Shown here: positions 34,865 to 43,584 of the stretch, piece by piece
Layout of the letters: each line of letters opens with the position of its first letter
Position numbering within the stretch: position 1 is the stretch's first letter
Origin: an uncultured Roseicyclus sp.
Lineage (GTDB): Bacteria; Pseudomonadota; Alphaproteobacteria; Rhodobacterales; Rhodobacteraceae
DNA length: 64,000 bases
Direction: 5' to 3'
NCBI GenBank assembly: GCA_947491935.1
Contig: CANLLF010000002.1
Span: 496,001 to 560,000 of the forward strand
The notes under the pieces: generated by a model
The model's input: only the letters and a program-made list of their open reading frames with translations
What the model was told of the DNA's origin: nothing
The model's database searches: none
Position numbers and translations under genes: made by a program

Positions 34865-34924
34865 GGTGCCGTCTCCTCTCGTCGTTGAGGGCAATCTATG
34901 GGGAGGCCGCGCGCTGCACAATTT

Positions 34925-34945
34925 TTTTGAAATCGTTTTTCAAAA
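34925..34945. promoter_or_regulatory. Palindromic operator candidate in the bhcA-bhcR gap, site 1
   Basis: TTTTGAAA (34925-34932) and TTTCAAAA (34938-34945) form a perfect 8-bp inverted repeat with a 5-base spacer, 61 bases upstream of bhcA. Likely target of the IclR protein BhcR. Confidence 0.65.
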
Positions 34946-34990
34946 CGGGTAAGGTGCGAAAAAGATGTTATTCACCAGTAAGTTGCTTTT

Positions 34991-35014
34991 TTTCACGATG
35001 TGAAATGCAATTTC
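34991..35014. promoter_or_regulatory. Palindromic operator candidate in the bhcA-bhcR gap, site 2
   Basis: Two overlapping inverted repeats share a TGAAA core: TTTCAC-GAT-GTGAAA (34991-35005) and GAAAT-GCA-ATTTC (35002-35014). They end 18 bases before the bhcR start, so they probably cover its own promoter or leader. Confidence 0.6.
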
Positions 35015-35032
35015 AACTTATGCGAGAGCGGT

Positions 35033-35872
35033 ATGAAGAAGAGCGAATCCTCCCCGGAACGACGGGCCCGCGGACGGCCGCGGGACTGGGACGACAAGAC
35101 GGCGCAGAACACGATCAAGTCGCTCGACCGGGCGATGGAGGTGCTGGAACATCTGAGTGAGATGCCGGGCGCAACCCTGTCGCAGCTGGCCGAGGATCTG
35201 GGCCAATCACCGGCAACGCTCTACCGCGTGCTTGTCACGCTGGACGGGCGCGGGATCGTGGAATTCGACGCCCATGCGCAGCATTGGCATATCGGCGCAC
35301 GGGCCTTCGTGATCGGCGCGCGGTATTTGCGGCGCACGTCACTGGTGGATCGCGCGCGGCCAATCATGCGGCGGTTGATGGAGATCACGGGGGAGACGGC
35401 CAACCTTGGCGTCGCGCGCGACACCAACGTTTTGTTCATCAGTCAGGTCGAAACGCACGCCTCCATCCGTGCGTTCTTTCCGCCGGGCACGCTGTCGCCC
35501 ATGCATGCCTCGGGCATCGGCAAGGCGCTTCTGGCGCAGATGTCGGACGATCGGCTGTCTCGTCTGTTCGCCACGGCCCCGCTGGATCGGTTTACCCGAC
35601 GCACCCTGACGGACCCGACATCGCTCCGCGCCGATCTGGAGGCGACGCGGGAGCGCGGCTATTCCATCGATGACGAGGAGAAGAATGAAGGCATGCGCTG
35701 CATCGCGGCCCCGGTTTTCGATCTGAGCGGAGAGGCCGTGGCGGGCATCTCCGTTTCAGGCCCCGTCAGCCGGGTCAGCATCGCGGAAACCGCGCGCCTG
35801 GCGGAGGCGGTGATGGAGGCCGCCGATGATCTGTCGGCGGCCATGGGGGCGGAGCGGCGCGGCGCGGGTTAG
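35033..35872 (+). CDS. bhcR: IclR-family regulator of the beta-hydroxyaspartate cycle
   Basis: 279 aa. Residues 25-90 are a winged helix (IKSLDRAMEVLEHLSEMPGATLSQLAEDLG, SPATLYRVLVTLDGRGIVEF). Residues 100-270 are the IclR effector domain (HASGIGKALLAQM, GYSIDDEEKNEGMRCIAAPVFD). In Paracoccus BhcR controls the bhc genes in response to glyoxylate. The N-terminus is basic (ERRARGRPRDWDD). I prefer ATG 35033 with GAGAGCGG upstream; a GTG at 35000 lies inside operator site 2. Its stop overlaps that of the convergent SDR by three bases. Confidence 0.93.
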   Translation: MKKSESSPERRARGRPRDWDDKTAQNTIKSLDRAMEVLEHLSEMPGATLSQLAEDLGQSPATLYRVLVTLDGRGIVEFDAHAQHWHIGARAFVIGARYLRRTSLVDRARPIMRRLMEITGETANLGVARDTNVLFISQVETHASIRAFFPPGTLSPMHASGIGKALLAQMSDDRLSRLFATAPLDRFTRRTLTDPTSLRADLEATRERGYSIDDEEKNEGMRCIAAPVFDLSGEAVAGISVSGPVSRVSIAETARLAEAVMEAADDLSAAMGAERRGAG

Positions 35873-36543
35873 CGCATCGGGTAGATCTGGATCGACGGCA
35901 CGGAGACATGCGGCGGCTGATCCAGCGCAAACATCACCGCACCCGCAATGTCTTCGGGACGGAGCGCATCGGGTTTCGCCTCGTCGAAGAAGGGCGTGTC
36001 GACCATGCCGGGGTTGACGTTTGTCACGCGCACGCCGCTGTCGGACAATTCGGCGGCCAGGTTGTCGGCATAGCCGCGCACAAACCATTTCGTGGCCCCG
36101 TAGACCGATCCGGGCAGCGTCACATGCCCGGCGCGGGAGCCGGTCAGCAGCAGGTGGCCCTTGGACGCCTTCAGATGCGGGATCGCGAGTTTGGCCGTGA
36201 CGGTCAGGGCAAAGATGTTGACGTCGATCATGGTGCGGAAGTTCTCGATATCGCCCTTTTCGGTGCCGCTGGCCGATGCGCCGAGGCCCGCATTCGCGAA
36301 CACCGCGTCGATGTCGCCGAACCGGGTGGCGGCGGCCTCGAACGCACCGACCTGCGCGTCGACGTCCGTGACATCGCAGGGGATGGCCAGCGCGTGATCC
36401 TCCCCCAATTCGGAGACCAACTCGGCGAGCTTGTCTTCGGACCGGGCGACGAGGGCCACCGAATAGCCCGCCGCAACGGCTGCGCGGGCGGTGGCCGCGC
36501 CAATGCCGGAGGACGCGCCGGTGATGAACAGGGTTTTGGACAT
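35869..36543 (-). CDS. SDR family oxidoreductase
   Basis: 224 aa from ATG 36543, with GGAG eight bases upstream; the 281-aa in-frame extension has no ribosome site. Classical SDR: TGASSGIGAATARA (9-22), ANAGLG near 84, TGSRAGHVTLPGSVYGATK with the Ser and Tyr-x3-Lys active site, and NPGMVDTPFF. The Arg after strand 2 (VARSEDK) suggests NADP. The YdfG-like length suggests a small hydroxy-acid or aldehyde substrate. The gene is divergent from hpd. Confidence 0.88.
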   Translation of the reverse strand: MSKTLFITGASSGIGAATARAAVAAGYSVALVARSEDKLAELVSELGEDHALAIPCDVTDVDAQVGAFEAAATRFGDIDAVFANAGLGASASGTEKGDIENFRTMIDVNIFALTVTAKLAIPHLKASKGHLLLTGSRAGHVTLPGSVYGATKWFVRGYADNLAAELSDSGVRVTNVNPGMVDTPFFDEAKPDALRPEDIAGAVMFALDQPPHVSVPSIQIYPMR

Positions 36544-36748
36544 GGGGGATCTCCGAGTGAGGGAAAGGGATGCGATGCCACAACGCGATGTGCGGCTCTT
36601 TGGTTCATCGCGATCTTGCCGAGAGGACACCAGATCGGTTACACATGCAACCGACCGTTGGCTGTGGCCGACAGTCCCCGCGGGCCGGGCATCTTCCAGC
36701 AACGCCAAGGGCACGTAGGCGTCGCTTCACAAGATGGAGGTTAGGCGC

Positions 36749-37855
36749 ATGGGACCATTCCCGCATGACGCCCCGAAGGCGGTGATCGACGCAACGAATG
36801 TGGCGGGCACGGACGGGTTCGAATTCGTCGAGTTCGCGCATCCCAACCCGGAGGAGCTGGAGAAGCTGTTCCAGGCCATGGGGTATGAGGAGGTTGCGCG
36901 CCACAAGAGCCGCGATATCTCGCTCTATCGGCAGGGCGATATCAACTATGTCCTCAATCGGGAGCCCGGCACCCATGCCGCGCGCTTCGTGGAGGATCAC
37001 GGGCCCTGCGCGCCCGCCATGGCATGGCGGGTTGTGGATGCGGACCATGCCCTGAAATGCGCGGTCGACTACGGGGCCGAGGAGTATAGAGGCGACGACA
37101 AGACGCTGGACGTGCCCGCGGTTGTGGGCATTGGCGGCTCGCTGCTCTACTTCGTCGATACCTATGGGGAAGATGGCAGCCCCTATGACGCCGATTTCGA
37201 GTGGTTGGGGGAGGTGGATCCCAAGCCCGAAGGCGCGGGGTTCTTCTACCTCGATCACCTGACCCACAATGTGATGCGCGGCAACATGAGCACCTGGTAT
37301 GATTTCTATGCCAAGGCGTTCAACTTCAAGGAAATCCGGTTCTTTGACATCAAGGGCAAGCAGACCGGCCTGTTCTCCCGGGCGCTGACCTCGCCCTGCG
37401 GCAAGATCCGGATCCCGATCAACGAAAGCGCGGACGAGAATTCGCAGATCGAGGAATATCTGGCCGAATACAAGGGCGAGGGCATTCAGCACATCGCCGT
37501 GGCGACGAATGCGATTTATGACTCTGTTGATCAGATTGCGGAAAACGGGATCGAGTTCATGCCACCGCCGCCCGAGACCTATTACGCGATGTCCCATCGG
37601 CGGGTGCATGGCCACGAGGAACCGCTCGACCGGATGAAGAAGCACGGCATCCTGATCGATGGTGAAGGTGTTGTGGATGGCGGCGTGACGCGGGTGCTGC
37701 TTCAGATCTTCTCCAAAACCGTGATCGGGCCGATCTTCTTCGAGTTCATCCAGCGCAAGGGCGATGACGGGTTCGGGGAGGGCAACTTCAAGGCGCTCTT
37801 CGAGAGCATCGAGGAAGACCAGATCCAGCGCGGGGTGCTGAAGGCTGGCGAATAG
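36749..37855 (+). CDS. hpd: 4-hydroxyphenylpyruvate dioxygenase
   Basis: 368 aa, two-domain vicinal-oxygen-chelate enzyme. It turns 4-hydroxyphenylpyruvate into homogentisate in tyrosine breakdown. The iron ligands are visible: His170 in FYLDHLTHNV, His248 in GIQHIAVAT and Glu332 in IFFEFIQRKG. GFGEGNFKALFESIE near the C-terminus is the usual gating helix. ATG 36749 has GGAGG eight bases upstream; ATG 36734 is in frame but lies before that site. The remaining homogentisate genes are not in the window. Confidence 0.95.
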   Translation: MGPFPHDAPKAVIDATNVAGTDGFEFVEFAHPNPEELEKLFQAMGYEEVARHKSRDISLYRQGDINYVLNREPGTHAARFVEDHGPCAPAMAWRVVDADHALKCAVDYGAEEYRGDDKTLDVPAVVGIGGSLLYFVDTYGEDGSPYDADFEWLGEVDPKPEGAGFFYLDHLTHNVMRGNMSTWYDFYAKAFNFKEIRFFDIKGKQTGLFSRALTSPCGKIRIPINESADENSQIEEYLAEYKGEGIQHIAVATNAIYDSVDQIAENGIEFMPPPPETYYAMSHRRVHGHEEPLDRMKKHGILIDGEGVVDGGVTRVLLQIFSKTVIGPIFFEFIQRKGDDGFGEGNFKALFESIEEDQIQRGVLKAGE

Positions 37856-37921
37856 AATGCCGGTGGGCAAGGTGGCGGCGAGATGCGATAGTCTCGCAGC
37901 TGCCTGCCCCGAAGGCCTTTG

Positions 37922-38821
37922 ATGACCCGCCTGAACCTCGAACAGATCCGCACGTTTTTGACTGTTGTTCGCCTCGGCGGGGTGCGGAAGGCGGCGACCG
38001 GCCTGAACCTCACGCAGCCCGCCGTGACCACCCGCATTCGTAACCTGGAAGACACGCTGGGCTGCGCGCTGTTTGATCGTGAACCGGGGGGCATGAAACT
38101 GACGAAACGGGGCGAGATGCTGCTGGAATATGCCGCCCAATTCGAGCAGCTCTCGGAGATGGTGGCCAAGGATGTGATTGATCCCGCGGGGATTGAGGGG
38201 CGTCTGCGGCTGGGCGTGGCGGAGACCATCGCGCAATGCTGGCTGCCGGACCTGATTTCCGAGATGCACGGGCTTTATCCAAAGCTCCAGATCGAATTCA
38301 ACGTCGATATCTCCAGCCATCTGCGGGAGGCGCTTCTGGCCCGCGAGATTGACCTTGCGGTGCTGCTGGGCCCGATTTCGGACTATTCGATCGACAATAT
38401 GGAGCTGCCGGGGTTCGAGCTCGCTTGGTATGTGTCCGCCGCGGCGCCGGAGGCGGCGGACGGAATGGCGTATCTGAGCCAGCCGGTCCTGACCTATGCA
38501 CGCAACACGCGGCCCTATCGGGAGCTGAAAGAGGCGCTGTTCGCCCGGGTCGGCCCCGGTGTGGCGCTGTTCCCGTGTTCGTCGCTCTCGGCGTGTTTCC
38601 GATTGGTCGAGGCACGCCTGGGCGTTGCCGCACTGCCCCGTGCGTTGGGCGACGAATACGTTCAGGCCGGGCGGATCCGGGAATTTGACCCGGGCTGGAT
38701 CCCGGACCCATTACGCTTCACGGCGTCTTACCTGGGCGATCCGGGCAGCCAAATGGTTGAAACGGCGGCCAAAACCGCACAAATCGTCGCCGCGCGCTAC
38801 ATGGGTGATAAAAATCCTTAA
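37922..38821 (+). CDS. LysR family transcriptional regulator
   Basis: 299 aa. Residues 3-62 are the helix-turn-helix (LNLEQIRTFLTVVRLGGVRKAATGLNLTQPAVTTRIRNLE, then LGCALFDRE). Residues 90-295 are the two-lobed periplasmic-binding-like effector domain. It begins 67 bases after hpd and 80 bases before the hydro-lyase/TRAP operon, all in the same direction. It could control either; its sequence does not decide. I use the ATG at 37922; a TTG directly before it is in frame. Confidence 0.9.
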   Translation: MTRLNLEQIRTFLTVVRLGGVRKAATGLNLTQPAVTTRIRNLEDTLGCALFDREPGGMKLTKRGEMLLEYAAQFEQLSEMVAKDVIDPAGIEGRLRLGVAETIAQCWLPDLISEMHGLYPKLQIEFNVDISSHLREALLAREIDLAVLLGPISDYSIDNMELPGFELAWYVSAAAPEAADGMAYLSQPVLTYARNTRPYRELKEALFARVGPGVALFPCSSLSACFRLVEARLGVAALPRALGDEYVQAGRIREFDPGWIPDPLRFTASYLGDPGSQMVETAAKTAQIVAARYMGDKNP

Positions 38822-38900
38822 TCGTTTGCGGCAGAAATATTGAATTTGAAGTTATATGTCTGAGCCTGCACCGTCTCCCTTAAATGGGCTGGGGTGAGAT

Positions 38901-39716
38901 TTGGGCGCGCAGTACGAACAACTCAGGAAACAGGGATTGCCGGAGGTTCGCGGGGCCATTCGCAGCGGGTTCTATCGCTCGCACACGGCCGGGCTGGGGC
39001 CAGGCTATCTGCAGACCAATATCGTGATCCTACCGGAGGCCTATGCGCTCGATTTCATGCGGTTTTGCCAGCGCAACCCGAAGCCCTGCCCGTTAACCGG
39101 CGTGTCCGACACCGGCAACCCGATGCTCCACACGATGGGCGCGGATATCGACATCCGCACCGATGTGCCCGCCTATAATATCTATCGTGATGGGCGGTTG
39201 GACGGCTCGGCTGACGATCTGCACGATCTCTGGCAAGACGATATGGTGACCTTTGCGCTGGGTTGTTCCTTCACGTTCGAGGACGCCCTGCAGCAGGCGG
39301 GAATCCCGCTCTGGCATGTGGATCATGATACGACGGTGCCCATGTTCCGCTCCAACATCGCGTGCGTTCCGGCTGGTCCGTTTCGATCCCCGATGGTCGT
39401 GTCCATGCGCGCGATTGATCCGGGCCAAATCGACCTGGCAATCGAGATTTCGCGCCGCTTTCCGCTCGCCCACGGCTCACCGGTGCATGTCGGTGACCCG
39501 GCGGCACTGGGCATCGAGGATATCACCCGCCCCGATTGGGGGGACCCTGCGCCGGTGGAGCATGGCCAAGTGCCGGTGTTCTGGGCCTGCGGCGTCACCC
39601 CGCAAGCCGCCATCGCGGCCGCCGCCCCGCCGATCTGCATCACCCATAAACCCGGCCATATGCTCATCACCGATGTGCCTGACGATGCCGAGTTTCCAAT
39701 CCTGTCAAACGCTTAG
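38901..39716 (+). CDS. YcsI/DUF1445 family putative hydro-lyase (D-glutamate cyclase family)
   Basis: 271 aa, starting at TTG 38901 after GGGGTGAG. The family is recognised from RSGFYRSHTAGLGPGYLQTNIVILP, the FMRFCQRNPKPCPLTGV block with two Cys, DIRTDVPAYNIYRDG and GCSFTFEDALQQAGIPLWH. Mammalian and bacterial relatives interconvert D-glutamate and 5-oxo-proline. It lies 27 bases before a TRAP substrate-binding gene, so the imported compound may be its substrate or a related carboxylate. The partner genes of 5-oxoprolinase (pxpABC) are absent. Confidence 0.85.
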   Translation: MGAQYEQLRKQGLPEVRGAIRSGFYRSHTAGLGPGYLQTNIVILPEAYALDFMRFCQRNPKPCPLTGVSDTGNPMLHTMGADIDIRTDVPAYNIYRDGRLDGSADDLHDLWQDDMVTFALGCSFTFEDALQQAGIPLWHVDHDTTVPMFRSNIACVPAGPFRSPMVVSMRAIDPGQIDLAIEISRRFPLAHGSPVHVGDPAALGIEDITRPDWGDPAPVEHGQVPVFWACGVTPQAAIAAAAPPICITHKPGHMLITDVPDDAEFPILSNA

Positions 39717-39743
39717 AACAACGATCCAACAAGGAGACCCAAC

Positions 39744-40781
39744 ATGAAACGCACTATTGCACTGCTCGCCGCAACGACGGCCCTGGCCGCGCCCGCGATG
39801 GCCGAAGACCTCGCCGTTGTCGGCAGCTGGTCCAGCCTGCCGCTGCACAATGAATATGAGGCGCCGTATTGGAACGACGCATTGCCCGCCGCCTCGGGCG
39901 GGGAGATCAACGTGGCGCTGACCACGCACAACCAGATGAATCTCGGTGTGGGGGACGTGTTTCGCCTGTTGGGCGACGGCGTTTACGATGTGGCGATGAC
40001 GGTGGCGGATTACGCCGTGGCCGACGCGCCGGAACTGGAAGGGCTCGACGTGCCGCTTGTGGCGCTGACCGCCGATGAGGCGCTGGCCATGGTCGATGCG
40101 GCACGCCCGATGGTGGCCGACATTTATCGTGACCGGTTCAACAGCCATGTTCTGGCCATCGCGCCCTATCCGCCGCAGGTCGTGTTCTGCAATGCGGAGG
40201 TCACGAGCCTGGCCGATCTGGAAGGCTTGCAGATCCGCGCCTCGGGCCGGATGACGGCGCAATTCCTTGAAGCCTTGGGCGCCGAAGGGGTGAATGTGAG
40301 TTTCGGCGAAGTGCCGGGCGCATTGCAGAACGGCGTCGTCGATTGTGCCGTGACGGGCGCCGGGTCCGGCTATTCCGCCGGATGGTGGGAAGTGTCGACG
40401 CATCTTTTGCCGATCCCGTTGGGCGGATGGGACAGCGTCGTGACGGCGATGAACCTGGACCGCTGGAACAGCCTGTCGGCGGAGACACAGGAGCTGATCA
40501 CCTCGACCATCGCGTCTGAGTTCGAGGCCCCGGCCTGGGCCAGCGCGCAGGATGCGCTGGTCAACGACATTGCCTGCCTGACCGGCAATGGCGACTGCCC
40601 GGCGGGGGAGGCGCGCGATATGGTCTTGGTCGAGGTTTCTGATGCCGATTTCGAGACGGCGCGCGCGGTTCTGGTCGAGACGGTTCTGCCGGAATGGGCG
40701 GAGCGCGCGGGCGACGAATGGGCCACGCGCTGGAATGACAGTGTCGGCGCCACGGTCGGCGTCACCATCCCGCTCGAATAA
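39744..40781 (+). CDS. TRAP transporter substrate-binding protein DctP (system 1)
   Basis: 345 aa. A Sec signal peptide spans residues 1-20 (MKRTIALLAATTALAAPAMA, cut before ED). The mature protein has the DctP layout: a first lobe with FRLLGDGVYDVAMTVADYA, the hinge segment LEGLQIRASGRMTAQFLEALGAE, where the Arg binds the ligand carboxylate, and VPGALQNGVVDCAVTGAGSGYSAG. Two late Cys (CLTGNGDC) could form a disulfide. AAGGAG precedes the ATG. It delivers an organic acid to the DctQM permease encoded next. Confidence 0.92.
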   Translation: MKRTIALLAATTALAAPAMAEDLAVVGSWSSLPLHNEYEAPYWNDALPAASGGEINVALTTHNQMNLGVGDVFRLLGDGVYDVAMTVADYAVADAPELEGLDVPLVALTADEALAMVDAARPMVADIYRDRFNSHVLAIAPYPPQVVFCNAEVTSLADLEGLQIRASGRMTAQFLEALGAEGVNVSFGEVPGALQNGVVDCAVTGAGSGYSAGWWEVSTHLLPIPLGGWDSVVTAMNLDRWNSLSAETQELITSTIASEFEAPAWASAQDALVNDIACLTGNGDCPAGEARDMVLVEVSDADFETARAVLVETVLPEWAERAGDEWATRWNDSVGATVGVTIPLE

Positions 40782-40805
40782 GCTGACTATCGGGGGAGGC
40801 CTTTG

Positions 40806-41354
40806 ATGGCCGAGAAGATGTTGGATTGGTTGCGGCGGCTCAACCGGGGTGTCGCGGGGGTGGTTGGCGCAGGCCTGCTGCTGATCGCGGCATTCGTGCT
40901 GATCGACATCATCCTGCGCCAATTGGGGGCCTCCTTCGGCGGCACCGATGAAATCAGCGGCTATGCTATGGCCATCGCGACGTCATGGGGCATGGGATAC
41001 GCGCTGATGGAGTTGGGCCATGTGCGGATCGACCTGATCCGCAACCGGGCGGGGCAGATGGGGCGGTCGCTGTTCGACCTGTTTTCGATGGCTGTTCTGG
41101 CCGGGACCGTCACGCTGATCGCCTGGAAATGCTGGCCGGTTCTGGAACGGTCGCTTGCCAATTCATCGCGGGCCAACACACCTTTGGAAACGCCGCTGGC
41201 CTGGGTGCAGACGCCCTGGATGGCCGGTTGGATCTGGTTCGCCGTGGTCTCGTGGCTGACCTTCGTGGCCGCCGTCTTGCTAGTGGTGAAGCGCGACTTT
41301 GACGGGGCTGAGGACGCCATCGGCGTGGTCGCGGAAGCGGAGGTGGCGGAATGA
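40806..41354 (+). CDS. TRAP transporter small permease DctQ (system 1)
   Basis: 182 aa with four membrane helices, as expected. It contains the RQLGASFGGTDEISGYAMAIATSWGMGYAL segment, and GHVRIDLIRNRAG is the conserved loop before helix 3. ATG 40806 has GGGGGAGG upstream, 24 bases after dctP. Its stop overlaps the dctM start by four bases (ATGA). It links DctP to the large permease in a sodium-driven importer. Confidence 0.92.
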   Translation: MAEKMLDWLRRLNRGVAGVVGAGLLLIAAFVLIDIILRQLGASFGGTDEISGYAMAIATSWGMGYALMELGHVRIDLIRNRAGQMGRSLFDLFSMAVLAGTVTLIAWKCWPVLERSLANSSRANTPLETPLAWVQTPWMAGWIWFAVVSWLTFVAAVLLVVKRDFDGAEDAIGVVAEAEVAE

Positions 41355-42634
41355 CCTTCTGGACCACCACCGGCCTTCTGGTCCTGCTGGCGCTGTCGAT
41401 CCCGGTGGGGATTGTCCTGTTCCTGCTGGGCTTTGGCATCGACACGTTCTTCAGCCCGTTCCCCCTGATCCGGGGCCTTGGCAACCTGGTCTGGTCCACA
41501 TCCAACAATGCCACGCTGATCGCGATCCCGTTCTTCGTGCTGCTGGGCGAGATCCTTGTGCGCAGCGGTGTGGCGACGCAGACCTATGCCGCGCTCGATC
41601 GCTGGGTGAGTTGGCTGCCGGGCGGGTTGGTGCACGCCAATGTGGCGACGGCCACAATGTTTTCGGCGACCTCCGGCTCATCGGTGGCGACGGCGGCCAC
41701 GGTCGCCACAGTGGCCATGCCGCAGGCCGAAAAGCTGGGTTATGACCCCAAGCTCTTTTCCGGCGCCATCGCGGCGGGCGGTACGCTTGGCATCATGATC
41801 CCACCTTCGATCAACCTGATCGTCTATGGATTCCTCACCCAGAGCTCGATCCCCAAGCTGTTCCTGGCGGGCCTGATCCCGGGGCTGGGGCTCGCCGTCG
41901 GGTTTATGATTATCGTGGCGATCATCTGCCTGCTGCGCCCGGAATTGGGCGGCGAACGGCGGGTGTTCCCGTTCCCGCAAATGCTGCGCGCGCTGCTGGC
42001 GCTAATCCCGATCATCCTGCTTTTCACCATCATCATCGGCACGATCTACAAGGGGTGGGCCACGCCAACAGAGGCGGCCTCGGTGGGGGTGTTCGGGGCG
42101 CTTCTGATTGCCTCCATCTTCGGCACGATGAACCTGTCGGTGCTGCATCGAAGCCTGCTTGGCACAATCAAGATCACGTCGATGATCATGCTGGTTGTGA
42201 TTGGCGCGTCGTTCCTGAACTTCACGCTGGCCTCCGCCGGTCTGGGCGCGGAGATCGAGGCGCTTCTGGCGGGTCTTGGCCTGACGCCACTGGGTACGAT
42301 CCTGGTCGTGGTGTGTATCTACATCGTGCTGGGGTTTTTCATCGAAACCCTGTCACTGATGGTGGTGACGATCCCGATCATCGTGCCGCTGGTTGTGGCG
42401 CAGGGCTTCGATCCGATCTGGTTCGGCATCCTGATGATCGTACTGATCGAGATGGCGCTGATCACACCGCCGGTGGGCCTCAACCTCTATGTCGTGCAGG
42501 GCGCGCGGCGATCGGGGCGGATGAGTGAGGTGATGCTGGGCGTGACGCCCTTCGTGCTGGTGATGCTGGTCATGGTGGCGGCGCTGATTGCCTTCCCCCA
42601 AATCGCGCTGTTCCTGCCCAACGCCATCGATTGA
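41351..42634 (+). CDS. TRAP transporter large permease DctM (system 1)
   Basis: 427 aa with about twelve membrane helices, sodium-coupled importer core. Family motifs are ATMFSATSGSSVATAATVATVAMPQ, GAIAAGGTLGIMIPPSINLIVYGFLTQSS, YKGWATPTEAASVGVFGA and ITPPVGLNLYVVQG. The end IALFLPNAID is typical of the family. Last gene of the operon that begins with the DUF1445 gene. Its substrate must be judged from DctP and neighbours. Confidence 0.94.
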   Translation: MTFWTTTGLLVLLALSIPVGIVLFLLGFGIDTFFSPFPLIRGLGNLVWSTSNNATLIAIPFFVLLGEILVRSGVATQTYAALDRWVSWLPGGLVHANVATATMFSATSGSSVATAATVATVAMPQAEKLGYDPKLFSGAIAAGGTLGIMIPPSINLIVYGFLTQSSIPKLFLAGLIPGLGLAVGFMIIVAIICLLRPELGGERRVFPFPQMLRALLALIPIILLFTIIIGTIYKGWATPTEAASVGVFGALLIASIFGTMNLSVLHRSLLGTIKITSMIMLVVIGASFLNFTLASAGLGAEIEALLAGLGLTPLGTILVVVCIYIVLGFFIETLSLMVVTIPIIVPLVVAQGFDPIWFGILMIVLIEMALITPPVGLNLYVVQGARRSGRMSEVMLGVTPFVLVMLVMVAALIAFPQIALFLPNAID

Positions 42635-42708
42635 TCGGCTGCCTTTTGGCGGGCTGCCGCGGTGCTGCACGTTTTTGCTTGCTTTGTTGTGGGATTATTT
42701 CATCATTC

Positions 42709-42721
42709 GAGACTGAGTCTC
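42709..42721. promoter_or_regulatory. Palindrome in front of the IclR gene
   Basis: GAGACT-G-AGTCTC is a perfect 6-bp inverted repeat around one base, ending 20 bases before the start codon at 42742. Position suits autoregulation; no second copy was found in front of the TRAP operon. Confidence 0.4.
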
Positions 42722-42741
42722 ACTGAACGAGAAATGCTCCG

Positions 42742-43500
42742 ATGCATCTTGAACGCCTGATCGGTCTTCTGGAGATTATCGCGGTCACCGGCCGCCCGGT
42801 TTCGGCGGCTGAGGTGCAGAAGGCGACGGGGCTGCCGAAACCCACCTGCTATCGCCTGATCCAGACCCTGAGCGATCAGAAGCTGATCGATCAGCCGACG
42901 GAGGACGGGCGCTATGTGATCGGCGAGCGCCTGATCCGCATCGCGCTTCTGGGGAAATCGGATGTCGATGTGCGCAGATGCGCCGCGCCGCTTCTGAAAG
43001 CGGCGGCCACCCATTACAATGAAACGGTTTTTCTGGCGCGGTTCCGGGACAGCAAGGTGGAGATCATCCATGTGGAAACGCCCGATGATCCCGCCCGCGC
43101 CTTTATCCATCCCGGTCTGGGCGAGCGGCCAATGCATGCCTGTTCGTGTTCCAAGGCAATTGCCGCTTTTGCCGAACCGGAATTTCAGGACAGCATCCTG
43201 ACCAAGAGCCTGAAGCAATACACCGAACACACCAAGATCACCGCCGATCAGCTGCGCGCCGAATTTGCCGAGATCGTGGAGCGTGGTTTTGCCGATTGCG
43301 ATCAGGAAATCGACCTTGGCATCGCCAGCGTCGCCGCACCGGTTTCCATTGGCAATATCGGCGCGACGTTCAGCGTGGGCGCGGTTGGGCCGATCCGCCG
43401 GTTCGGTGCGGCGTATCGGCAGGAGATCGGACGGAAGTTGACGGAATTATCCGAAAAAGTCAGCGGCGCGATCCAGCTTTGCAACGTGGCAGAGGTGTAA
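42742..43500 (+). CDS. IclR family transcriptional regulator
   Basis: 252 aa. Winged helix in residues 1-65 (LERLIGLLEIIAVTGRPVSAAEVQKATGLPKPTCYRLIQTL). Effector domain in 75-245, with MHACSCSKAIAAF in the ligand pocket region and GFADCDQEIDLGIASVAAPV. Lies 107 bases after dctM in the same direction and 84 bases before the SBP56 gene. I assign it to the TRAP system by position, but control of the SBP56 gene is also possible. Confidence 0.9.
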   Translation: MHLERLIGLLEIIAVTGRPVSAAEVQKATGLPKPTCYRLIQTLSDQKLIDQPTEDGRYVIGERLIRIALLGKSDVDVRRCAAPLLKAAATHYNETVFLARFRDSKVEIIHVETPDDPARAFIHPGLGERPMHACSCSKAIAAFAEPEFQDSILTKSLKQYTEHTKITADQLRAEFAEIVERGFADCDQEIDLGIASVAAPVSIGNIGATFSVGAVGPIRRFGAAYRQEIGRKLTELSEKVSGAIQLCNVAEV

Positions 43501-43584
43501 AGGCACCTCGAACCGACCGGCCCGGGAGGGGCCCAAAAACACTTTCCCCACAACGGGGCGCCATCTTTCAACGGGAGGACCGAT

